Source: JBAXXL01 sp038206725 (lineage in GTDB: Bacteria; Bacteroidota; Ignavibacteria; Kapaibacteriales; UBA2268). From it: a stretch of DNA of 15,842 nt. This document shows positions 1-6,283 of this stretch, piece by piece. Position 1 is the stretch's first letter. Each line of letters opens with the position of its first letter. Where the stretch lies: NCBI GenBank assembly GCA_038206725.1, contig JBBRAO010000051.1, forward strand, positions 1-15,842, read 5' to 3'. The notes under the pieces are model-generated. The model saw only the letters and a program-made list of their open reading frames with translations. It was not told the origin of the DNA and did not search any database. Position numbers and translations under genes: made by a program.

Positions 1-1611
1 CTTACATTCACCTATATTGCTAACAAAATTAGTAATCAAAGAATCCTTTGATGTCCCGATAAATTGTTTTTTCATATCAATATCGAATGATTGTGCTTGT
101 GGAGCAATTATTGAAAAAACCGAATCGGATTGATCGGTTTGTATTGACGTTCCTAATTTTACTATATAACAATCTATCGCACCTTTATTTATGCAACCGG
201 GAATATTTGTAGATTCGGAAGTTCCTGATAATATATAACCACCGTCTATAGTTGGTTGACCATAATTAAAAATGTCATATCCATTTCCACCTAAGTTTTT
301 TTTCCAAATGACATCACCTGTTTTACTTAACTTGAATATCCAACCATCTGTTTTACCATTATTACCGATAAAATCGCCATCATTTGACTCAGAAGCTCCT
401 ATGGTGATAAATCCTCCGTCCTTCATTTGATAAATCGGGATAAAATAATCAATTTTACTACCGCTATATTTTTTTTCCCAATCTTTAACACCATTCTTAT
501 CTAGCTTCATTATTAGAGCATCAACAAGGTTAGTATTATTATCAGGGTTTGTTATTGCCCCTGTTGTTAAGTACCCACCATCCGAAGTTTGTATAACTGA
601 ACGAAAGTACCAAGCGCTGTCCTTATTACCATAAGTTTTATCCCATTCAATATTTCCGAACGCGTCTAATTTCAAAAGCAGGTAATTATATAAGGTTCCT
701 CGTGTTATTGAAGTACTTCCTGACATAATAAAGCCATTATCCAAGGTTTGTTGAACGCAATTCAACCAATTAAAATTACCTTTTATGTAAGTTTTTTCCC
801 AAATTACTTTACCGGATTTATTTAATTTCAGAATAAGACATTCGGAAGATTTATCATTTTTTTCTGTACTGCCGCCCACGATAAAACCGCCATCCGTGGT
901 TTCCTGAATTGAAGAAGCACTATTTCTGTCATAATTATGATATTTGTATTTTAATTCCCACTCTATTTTTCCGATGCTGTCAAGTTTAAAAACCCAAAGA
1001 GCTTGCCCTCCATCAATACCTGTGCATCCTGCCGCTATATATCCCTTATCGGGTGTTTGATGTATTGACCCGGCTCCATCTTCCAAATTATATCCGTAAG
1101 TGTTTTGCCACTGAATGTTTCCTGAATTATCAAATTTAACAATCCAAGCGTCTTTAGAACCTTTTTTTTGTGTAATATCACCATCACTGGATAATGTCCA
1201 ACCTGCTGTAATATAACCGCCACCCAATGTTTGTTTAATATCATAAGTACATTCTTCTTTACTTCCTCCATAAGTCCGTTGCCATTCTATTTTAGGTTCA
1301 AAATTCGAAGAATCCACTTTGCTAAACGGTTGAATTCTTAATAAACACTCTTTTGATGTAGGTTTTGGAACATTTTTCCAGATGTGTTTTAATCCGGTCG
1401 CTTTGTCGCTTATTAATGACCAATTAATACCGTTATCGACGGAATATTCCAATTTCACAGTATCATTAGGTAAAATTCCTTCCCAAGTGATTAATGTGTC
1501 GCTTCCAACGACAAATTTTTCACCACCGTTAGGACTTGTGAGTCTAATTGAAGAAAAAGAAATTGCAGAGCTTAAGCAGAACAAAATCCCAAAAAACATT
1601 AACTTTTTCAT
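1..1611 (-). CDS. Secreted repeat protein (probable beta-propeller), 3' end outside window
   Basis: An open frame of 537 codons runs from an ATG at 1611 to the left edge without a stop, so the C-terminus is missing. GAAGG lies upstream at a suitable distance. It begins MKKLMFFGILFCLSSAISFS, a signal peptide. Residues about 23-95 form an Ig-like module with the SPNGGE motif and an EYSVDNGINW stretch, common in exported FCB proteins. Seven repeats of about 55-60 residues follow, each with a GGYI.AG-like strand, a [WLY]I.KLD..G.I.W core and a TYG turn, which suggests a seven-bladed propeller. The last visible part, from about IIAPQAQSFDIDMKK, resembles the start of a choice-of-anchor/Hydin-like beta domain. 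A T9SS sorting domain is expected beyond the edge but not seen. Ligand and function are unknown. It lies downstream of two other exported genes on the same strand. Confidence 0.85.
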   Translation of the reverse strand, partial: MKKLMFFGILFCLSSAISFSSIRLTSPNGGEKFVVGSDTLITWEGILPNDTVKLEYSVDNGINWSLISDKATGLKHIWKNVPKPTSKECLLRIQPFSKVDSSNFEPKIEWQRTYGGSKEECTYDIKQTLGGGYITAGWTLSSDGDITQKKGSKDAWIVKFDNSGNIQWQNTYGYNLEDGAGSIHQTPDKGYIAAGCTGIDGGQALWVFKLDSIGKIEWELKYKYHNYDRNSASSIQETTDGGFIVGGSTEKNDKSSECLILKLNKSGKVIWEKTYIKGNFNWLNCVQQTLDNGFIMSGSTSITRGTLYNYLLLKLDAFGNIEWDKTYGNKDSAWYFRSVIQTSDGGYLTTGAITNPDNNTNLVDALIMKLDKNGVKDWEKKYSGSKIDYFIPIYQMKDGGFITIGASESNDGDFIGNNGKTDGWIFKLSKTGDVIWKKNLGGNGYDIFNYGQPTIDGGYILSGTSESTNIPGCINKGAIDCYIVKLGTSIQTDQSDSVFSIIAPQAQSFDIDMKKQFIGTSKDSLITNFVSNIGECK

Positions 1612-1695
1612 AAAATACCTTCGTTTTTTTCATTAATTAAATTAATTCGTTCCATAATATTTTAAAGAGATGACCACATCCTTGTTAAAAATAAT

Positions 1696-2142
1696 TTATT
1701 CGATTATTACTTTAATTGAAATTGTCTTCGATCCGTGCTTAATTGTTAAAATGTAAATACCTAACGGATAACCCGTTGAATTCCAAGAAACGATACTACT
1801 CCAATCGCTTTGTTGCGAAATAGAAAACCTTTCTTTGCAACAAATCTTTATTCCTTCTGTATTATAAGCATTGGTTTCCGCTTTATTAAAATCATATCGT
1901 TTATCCCAATATACCAAAGTATTAACAATTTCTTTCGCTGGAATTGGATATGGTGGAAATGCATAAAGATAAACATCATTATAAGGTGTTTCTGTTTCTG
2001 TTTCTATTTCAATTTCAGGTAATTGGAGAGCTCCAAATCTATCAGTTTTCAATTGTTTCTGTCTGCCGTGCGTTTGAGAATAGGCATCATTAACAATTAG
2101 TATTGAAAATAGTATTATAAATATAGTTTGAATTTTTTTCAT
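1696..2142 (-). CDS. Small exported protein made almost only of a T9SS sorting domain
   Basis: The 148-residue protein starts at ATG 2142, chosen over an in-frame ATG at 2196 because AAGGAAG lies just upstream and the protein then opens with the signal peptide MKKIQTIFIILFSILIVNDA, with cleavage probably near AYSQ. About 35 residues of linker follow, including an acidic EIEIETETET run. The rest, from about YAFPPYPIPA to the end, looks like one T9SS type A C-terminal domain: a PxP start, a VYWD strand, a YNTEGIKI strand, then SWNSTGYPLGIYILTIKHG and a final basic/hydrophobic strand ending IIE. No cargo domain is seen. It may be a structural or surface-anchored peptide, or a remnant of a larger protein. 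A CC pair (YNTEGIKICC) is unusual for this domain. It lies between the Cys-rich gene and the propeller gene. Confidence 0.8.
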   Translation of the reverse strand: MKKIQTIFIILFSILIVNDAYSQTHGRQKQLKTDRFGALQLPEIEIETETETPYNDVYLYAFPPYPIPAKEIVNTLVYWDKRYDFNKAETNAYNTEGIKICCKERFSISQQSDWSSIVSWNSTGYPLGIYILTIKHGSKTISIKVIIE

Positions 2143-2155
2143 AATAATCTTCCTT

Positions 2156-2188
2156 TTTAAAATCCGGCTGGTATAATCACAGCCGGAT
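2156..2188 (-). terminator. Hairpin between two exported-protein genes
   Basis: A perfect 9-bp inverted repeat (ATCCGGCTG 2162-2170 and CAGCCGGAT 2180-2188) has a 9-nt loop. Read on the minus strand it is followed by TTTT. It sits after the Cys-rich gene and just before the start of the sorting-domain protein, so it may be a weak terminator or attenuator that lowers expression of the downstream gene. The T-run is short, so the role is uncertain. Confidence 0.45.
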
Positions 2189-2239
2189 ATAATCACAATT
2201 CAGTTGTATAATCAAGAATTAATAATGCAACTTTCATAC

Positions 2240-2899
2240 CTACCAACATACTTTAAAACAAGGTGAATAGGTTTCATTAGGTCCATAAGTTATTGCACCA
2301 CTTTCAAGGTCAGTAATATCATACGCATTGCAAGCAAAGCACATTAAGAAATCTCCACCTGTGGTTCGTCCGACGTATCCACTGTATATATTACCATCGT
2401 AGTAACATAGTTTATATGTATTAATACATATTGCTGAGCAATAAGGGGAGCATATATCAAAAACAAGGTTACCCGATACCATTTTAACTTTCCAACACTG
2501 AGGCCATATTATTTGAAAGTAAACTTGTGGTGTAGGAATACAAGGAGGTATATTCGCAAAACCACAAAGTCCTGATATGAAACTCCATTGAGTAAGTGCA
2601 GCTTCAGCACAAGCAAAAAGAGCACTTGCTGTTGGTGGTGCCGGGCACGGTGAGTAGCTAGGGTCCTGTCTAATTTGCCCTATATATAATTGAAACTGTT
2701 CTCCCAATGCCGGATTCGGGCATTTATAGCAGTAACTAACAATATAATGGCAACTTGCGGTGCCGCAAGTAAACTCAAGATCAAATGGTCCGTGACCCAA
2801 GTCCATACATTTTGAACTTGGGGTATAATCGGCTTTCGCTTCAAAAGCAAATATTGTCAGCAATAAAGCTAACGCGAGTGTTATTCTTCTATAAAACAT
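2240..2899 (-). CDS. Exported cysteine-rich protein, unknown function
   Basis: The protein has 219 residues from ATG 2899. In-frame ATGs at 2914 and 2962 would only add a polar tail in front of the signal peptide MFYRRITLALALLLTIFAFE; 2899 has GGAA about 10 nt upstream. Cleavage is probably after EAKA. The mature part (about 195 residues) holds 18 cysteines, an even number spread over its whole length, including CYKC, CSPYC and CFAC pairs, and ends KVCW. This suggests an extracellular protein with up to nine disulfides or metal sites. I recognise no catalytic motif. An opening block with MDLGHGPF resembles Cys-rich exported proteins I associate with this phylum, often next to T9SS genes, but I cannot verify that here. 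It is the first gene of the leftward exported-protein block and is separated from the next by a hairpin. Confidence 0.8.
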   Translation of the reverse strand: MFYRRITLALALLLTIFAFEAKADYTPSSKCMDLGHGPFDLEFTCGTASCHYIVSYCYKCPNPALGEQFQLYIGQIRQDPSYSPCPAPPTASALFACAEAALTQWSFISGLCGFANIPPCIPTPQVYFQIIWPQCWKVKMVSGNLVFDICSPYCSAICINTYKLCYYDGNIYSGYVGRTTGGDFLMCFACNAYDITDLESGAITYGPNETYSPCFKVCW

Positions 2900-3522
2900 A
2901 ATACTAAATTCCATAACTATTAAACAACATTGATTTTTAAAATTATTACTTGCAAACATCATTTATTTTTTTTTAACAAAGGTTCTTCCAATAAATTTTC
3001 TCAATTAGGGCGGGATGAATACGTAGCACAAATGTTTGTAAAAATATGTTATCGTTAGGCACCAATAGCAACAATATTGGCATCCGCAACGCAAAGCTAT
3101 GCAGGATGCAGGATGCAGGATGCAGGATGCAGGATGCAGGATGCAGGATGCAGGATGCAGGAAGACGCCCTTTAGTTAATTTATTGTAGAAAACCAAAAC
3201 AAAGTTTTCAACAATACCCGATATTTGTAATAATAATTTTTTCCATTTTTCTCTTGGTGGCAAGAGTTTCTTCCTGTCGCAAAATAAAATTTGTAATAAT
3301 ATAGTACCTCTGGTCTTCATTTTACCAATACTTATTTCGAATTATATTTCATATACGAACCACTTGTAATGTTATTTTAAATAATCTAATTATAATCGGT
3401 ATTTTATAAGACTCATTCGGCTAAAGACGTATTTATCTGATTTTACAACCAACCCCTGCATAAATGTAGGTGCTTTCAACAAAATATTTTTTCTTCATCG
3501 GCGTACGAAAGGTTGCTTCTTC
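2900..3522. other. Non-coding region with heptamer repeat
   Basis: This 623-nt stretch separates the acylphosphatase gene from the Cys-rich exported gene. Apart from the heptamer array I see only AT-rich sequence, a weak CCAATA/TATTGG inverted repeat near 3062-3080, and a GACGCCC piece at 3165-3171 that matches part of the palindromes at 6368 and 7779. The open frame crossing the repeat on the minus strand is not a convincing gene. The promoter of the Cys-rich gene is probably in the left part. Confidence 0.6.
3099..3161. repeat. Nine perfect tandem copies of ATGCAGG
   Basis: The unit ATGCAGG is repeated nine times without a mismatch over 63 bp, followed by a partial A. Perfect identity suggests recent expansion by replication slippage. 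It is intergenic, about 200 bp upstream of the start of the leftward Cys-rich gene, so copy number could in principle affect spacing of upstream control elements, though no promoter was placed. Heptamer short tandem repeats are well known in cyanobacteria; a link is not claimed. Confidence 0.95.
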
Positions 3523-3792
3523 CTATTTTATAGAAAACGTTCGGATTTCGCTGGTGAATTCCATTTCATCGGTATCAATACAAGTAACGCGAGCCAAGGG
3601 TGGACCGTCAAGAATAAGATGTAGCATCGGCACATTGTATGTGGACGCTTCGTCAATTACTACCTCTACTTGGTTTGAGTGGAGGTTCCTTACATAGCCG
3701 GTTGCGCTTATAGCTAAAGCCTTTAAGTAAACGTGGTGACGAAAGCCTATGCCCTGGACTCTGCCCGAAACGATATATCGGATATATTTCAT
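3523..3792 (-). CDS. acyP: Acylphosphatase
   Basis: This 89-residue protein is of normal length for a small acylphosphatase, which hydrolyses carboxyl-phosphate bonds of acyl phosphates in the cytoplasm. The signature SGRVQGIGFRHHV lies at residues 9-21 and contains the phosphate-binding loop and catalytic Arg18. The second catalytic residue, Asn36, is in GYVRNLHSN. The family strand pattern continues with VEVVIDE, and the protein ends FSIK where other members end. GGGAG precedes the ATG at 3792. It starts 17 bp after the DJ-1-family gene on the same strand, so the two are probably co-transcribed. Nothing in the sequence shows which acyl phosphate is the physiological substrate. Confidence 0.95.
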   Translation of the reverse strand: MKYIRYIVSGRVQGIGFRHHVYLKALAISATGYVRNLHSNQVEVVIDEASTYNVPMLHLILDGPPLARVTCIDTDEMEFTSEIRTFSIK

Positions 3793-3809
3793 TAGCCGCT
3801 CCCACTCGG

Positions 3810-4358
3810 TTAATACACGATTTTCTTTGCTATTTGCTCCGCAAGGTCTTTGCCTTTCAGGCTTTCAATAATCGCTAAAGCGAAATCTATGGCGGTTCCT
3901 ACTCCTCGAGATGTTATAAGATTTCCTGATATTACCACGTCTTCTTCCAAGTAATTAAACTTAGCGAAAGATTCCTTTAAATCGGGGTGCGAGGTTAGGG
4001 AAACACCATCGGAGAGGAGTTGTTTTGATAATAATAGCAGAGGGGCGGCGCAAATTGCACCGATTAACCTGCCGGAATTATGATGAAGCTCGAGCAAAAG
4101 TTCCAATTTTTCGCTCTGTTCTAAATTATCTATTCCCTTGATACCGCCGGGAATGATAATAGCGTCAAATTCCGTGTTATCCGGAATCTCGTCTATGTGT
4201 TTGTCGGGAATTATGCGAACGCCGTTGGAGAAAGTAATTATTTCGGCATCGCCGGCAACCAAAACATTATAGTTTGCTCTGCGCAGTAAATCTATTACTA
4301 CAACGGCTTCTATGTCCTCGGTGCCCTGTGAAACAGGGACTAAAACTGATTTGTACAT
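3810..4358 (-). CDS. DJ-1/PfpI family protein (YajL/ThiJ type)
   Basis: The 182-residue protein has the full length of a single-domain DJ-1 protein. Visible hallmarks are the N-terminal strand with G12-T-E-D-I-E17, where Glu17 corresponds to the glutamate that polarises the catalytic cysteine; the FDAIIIPGG strand-turn at about 64-72; the nucleophile elbow G-A-I-C103-A-A-P; and His124 in LTSHPD. Family members are described as chaperones, deglycases or glutathione-independent glyoxalase III enzymes for methylglyoxal, and the precise activity is debated; a protective role against carbonyl or oxidative stress is the usual inference. It is followed after 17 bp by acyP and preceded by anmK with a 63-bp gap, so a three-gene leftward unit is plausible. 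No strong ribosome-binding site is visible before ATG 4358. Confidence 0.92.
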   Translation of the reverse strand: MYKSVLVPVSQGTEDIEAVVVIDLLRRANYNVLVAGDAEIITFSNGVRIIPDKHIDEIPDNTEFDAIIIPGGIKGIDNLEQSEKLELLLELHHNSGRLIGAICAAPLLLLSKQLLSDGVSLTSHPDLKESFAKFNYLEEDVVISGNLITSRGVGTAIDFALAIIESLKGKDLAEQIAKKIVY

Positions 4359-4421
4359 ATTATTTTTTATTTATTGTTATTATCAATCTTTACTAAAAAC
4401 AAATATACAAATTTTAATCGT

Positions 4422-5585
4422 TTATGGCAAAGAAAGTGTGCCGAGAGTGCAAGATTTTTTTGCACCGGTAACACTCGGAATATTAGAATGTAATCCGCCT
4501 ATTGTTCTATAAGCCAAATACGCGAAGCATCCGGCTTCTTTGGCATTGGAATCTATACCGCAATATTCTGATGGGAAGAAATCAATTTTAGGTAGTAAGT
4601 TTTCCAATAACTCAAGTAAAAATAAATTTTTGCCGCCACCGCCTGAAATATATACCGTCTGCCCACCCGGAGCAAATTTCTTAATATTTTCGATTATGGA
4701 ATAAGCGGTAAACTCTGTCAATGTTCGGATTAGGTCTTCCGGAACGGCTGTGTAGAGATAATCCGCAATGAGTTCTTTATTGAAAAGTTCTCTTCCGGTT
4801 GACTTTGGAGGTTTTTGACTTATAAATGGAATTGCTTTCAACCGCTCGAACAAATCAGGAATAATCTTGCCTTTCGAAGCGATGTAACCATTTGTATCGA
4901 ACTTCATTCCGAATAGCTCATAAGCCACAAAATCGATCAACATATTCCCGGGACCGGTATCGAAAGCGCGGATTTCGCTTTGCAGACTTCCCGCTTGAAT
5001 GTATGTGATATTTGCAATCCCGCCGATATTAAGAAGGATTCTGTTTTCTGCATCGGAACGCATAAAACTATAATCGAATATAGGCACCAGCGGGGCACCT
5101 TGACCGCCATTCATAATATCGTTAATTCTAAAATCCGATACCACCGGCAATCCTACTAATTGTGCCAGCGCTTGACCGGACCCCAATTGCAGGGTTGAGC
5201 CAATATCATATCCGCAAAAGTCTTCTTTATGGGGGTTATGCCAAAGAGTTTGACCGTGAATTCCCACAGCGTCAATTGATTTTTTCGCAATTTTATGTTT
5301 TTTGGTTATTTTCTCGATACATTCGGCATAAACAACACTCAGGGCAATATTTGCCTGAGATATTTCTTTTATGCTGACCGGTTCGGACATAATTTTAAAA
5401 AGCATAGTCCGTAATTCAGCAGGAAATTCATATTCTTCGTACGCCAGTAAATCGTAATGGTGCGCGTCGAAAGAATCTTCGAAGCGGCAAACAGCAGTAT
5501 CTATGCCATCTAACGAGGTTCCTGTCATAATTCCGATTAGAGTCCGCGGCTCCATCAACCATTTATCTGATAATAATAATTTCAT
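4422..5585 (-). CDS. anmK: Anhydro-N-acetylmuramic acid kinase
   Basis: The enzyme phosphorylates and opens the 1,6-anhydro ring of anhydro-MurNAc released by cell-wall turnover, giving MurNAc-6-phosphate for recycling in the cytoplasm. The 387 residues match the family length. Motifs in order: GIMTGTSLDGID at 18-29 (ATP phosphate loop), GIHGQTLWHNP near 108, GGQGAPLVP near 162, NIGGIANIT near 183, DTGPGNMLID near 210 and YISGGGGKN near 315, all typical of AnmK in the sugar-kinase/actin fold. The chosen start gives ten extra residues before MEPRTLIG; an alternative ATG at 5555 would fit the family equally well, but neither has a clear ribosome-binding site. The gene diverges from the arsenate reductase gene across a symmetric promoter. 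The other recycling genes (murQ, nagA, nagZ) are not in the window. Confidence 0.95.
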   Translation of the reverse strand: MKLLLSDKWLMEPRTLIGIMTGTSLDGIDTAVCRFEDSFDAHHYDLLAYEEYEFPAELRTMLFKIMSEPVSIKEISQANIALSVVYAECIEKITKKHKIAKKSIDAVGIHGQTLWHNPHKEDFCGYDIGSTLQLGSGQALAQLVGLPVVSDFRINDIMNGGQGAPLVPIFDYSFMRSDAENRILLNIGGIANITYIQAGSLQSEIRAFDTGPGNMLIDFVAYELFGMKFDTNGYIASKGKIIPDLFERLKAIPFISQKPPKSTGRELFNKELIADYLYTAVPEDLIRTLTEFTAYSIIENIKKFAPGGQTVYISGGGGKNLFLLELLENLLPKIDFFPSEYCGIDSNAKEAGCFAYLAYRTIGGLHSNIPSVTGAKKSCTLGTLSLP

Positions 5586-5591
5586 TTTTCT

Positions 5592-5622
5592 TATATTTGT
5601 AAATAATTTACTTACAAATATA
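5592..5622. promoter_or_regulatory. Symmetric divergent promoter, anmK / arsenate reductase gene
   Basis: An 11-bp perfect inverted repeat (TATATTTGTAA at 5592-5602 and its complement at 5612-5622) is separated by 9 bp in a 48-bp spacer between two divergent starts. Each arm contains TATATTTG, which fits the Bacteroidota -7 consensus TAnnTTTG, one facing each gene. The plus-strand box lies 42 bp before the ATG at 5634, and the minus-strand box about 37 bp before the ATG at 5585. No good -33 TTTG is seen on either side. The dyad could instead, or also, be a repressor site. Confidence 0.6.
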
Positions 5623-5633
5623 ACGATAAATAT

Positions 5634-6062
5634 ATGAAAATATTAATTCTATGTACAGGAAATTCTTGTCGCAGTCAAATGGCGGAGGGCTATTTACAAA
5701 GTCTCGATAGTACATTAACCGTTTACTCAGCAGGAACTAACCCTGAGTTGGAGATTAATCCTTACGCTGTTTTGGTAATGAAAGAAATGAGTATTGATAT
5801 CTCGATGAACTATCCGAAAAAGGTTGAACTTTTCTTGGACGAGGAGTTCCACTATGTGATAACAGTTTGCGACGATGCCAAAGAAACCTGTCCAACATTT
5901 TACGGCTATGTGGAATATATGCTTCATTATGGATTTGAAGATCCTGCTAAAGCTCGTGGAACCGAAGAACAAATTCTTAAAAAGTACCGCGAGATACGCG
6001 ATCAAATAGTTCAGCAGTTCGACCAATTTTATGATATTGAAATTCTGAGCAATCAATATTAG
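5634..6062 (+). CDS. Arsenate reductase, thioredoxin-coupled type (LMW-PTP fold)
   Basis: The protein has 142 residues, close to Staphylococcus-type ArsC. The P-loop C7-T-G-N-S-C-R13-S matches the CX5R motif of low-molecular-weight phosphatases. A redox pair C79 and C86 (VCDDAKETCP) has the same seven-residue spacing as the C82/C89 pair that makes this family an arsenate reductase rather than a phosphatase, and the general acid Asp103 lies in FEDPAKARG. The expected reaction is arsenate to arsenite with electrons from thioredoxin; a trxB gene is present 7 kb away. No arsR, arsB or acr3 gene is adjacent, so arsenic control is not shown by the context. Symbol arsC would be reasonable, but stand-alone homologues may have other substrates. 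Confidence 0.88.
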   Translation: MKILILCTGNSCRSQMAEGYLQSLDSTLTVYSAGTNPELEINPYAVLVMKEMSIDISMNYPKKVELFLDEEFHYVITVCDDAKETCPTFYGYVEYMLHYGFEDPAKARGTEEQILKKYREIRDQIVQQFDQFYDIEILSNQY

Positions 6063-6086
6063 GAAGCGGGAAAATCAGTTACCCAT

Positions 6087-6112
6087 CAACCCAACGCTTA
6101 AGCGTGGGGTTG
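6087..6112. repeat. Palindrome A, intergenic copy
   Basis: Arms of 13 bp (6087-6099 and 6100-6112) pair with a single mismatch (6093/6106) and no spacer; the centre reads ACGCTTAAGCGT. Except for a few changes it equals the palindrome at 6442-6473 that lies inside the neighbouring coding region. It lies 24 bp after the stop of the arsenate reductase gene and might serve as its transcription end, without a T-run. Confidence 0.85.
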
Positions 6113-6138
6113 TGGATCTGTTATCTTGAATTGGTGGA

Positions 6139-6156
6139 TCAATCATCCTTGATTGA
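6139..6156 (-). repeat. AGGR-loop hairpin, copy 1
   Basis: On the minus strand it reads TCAATCA-AGGA-TGATTGA, a 7-bp perfect stem with an AGGA loop. Its loop is the same as in the hairpins at 6368, 7736, 7779 and 7818, while its stem is unrelated to theirs. Confidence 0.5.
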
Positions 6157-6211
6157 CTCTTTGTCTGAACCACGATTCAAAGGATTTATTGGATTAAAGG
6201 ATTTTTTCGTC

Positions 6212-6231
6212 ATTACCGCGGAAGCGGTAAT
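6212..6231. repeat. Short palindrome ATTACCGC / GCGGTAAT
   Basis: Eight-bp perfect arms surround GGAA, a 20-bp element of the same size as the AGGR-loop hairpins but with a different loop. It is intergenic and function is unknown. Confidence 0.75.
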
Positions 6232-6242
6232 TCATCTTACTG

Positions 6243-6275
6243 AACCTTCCGAATGTTTGAAACCTTCGGAAGGTT
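6243..6275. repeat. Inverted repeat AACCTTCCGAA / TTCGGAAGGTT
   Basis: Eleven-bp perfect arms (6243-6253 and 6265-6275) flank an 11-nt loop. It begins 8 bp beyond the stop codon of the leftward Asp-box gene and may end its transcript, although no T-run follows on the minus strand. Confidence 0.7.
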
Positions 6276-6283
6276 GTAAGTAT

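Larger units (their letters stand above)
6063..6283. other. Intergenic palindrome mosaic between convergent genes
   Basis: The 221-bp gap between the ends of two convergent genes contains four inverted repeats listed separately: a 13-bp-arm palindrome (6087-6112), an AGGA-loop hairpin on the minus strand (6139-6156), ATTACCGC/GCGGTAAT with loop GGAA (6212-6231) and an 11-bp-arm pair (6243-6275). Nearly half of the region is symmetric sequence. The stems could stop transcription from both sides, but none is followed directly by a long T-run. Confidence 0.7.

Noticed and set aside
1035..1271. 78-codon minus-strand open frame
   Set aside because: It lies out of frame inside the large propeller gene, whose frame has repeats and a signal peptide.
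2973..3320. 115-codon minus-strand open frame across the heptamer array
   Set aside because: Its middle is only the ATGCAGG repeat read as SCILHPA units, it has no domain or signal peptide, and the flanks are low-complexity intergenic sequence.
3436..3522. 29-codon in-frame open extension after the acyP stop, ending YAGVGCKIR
   Set aside because: acyP is already full length and ends as the family does; 29 open codons can arise by chance and there is no sign of readthrough.
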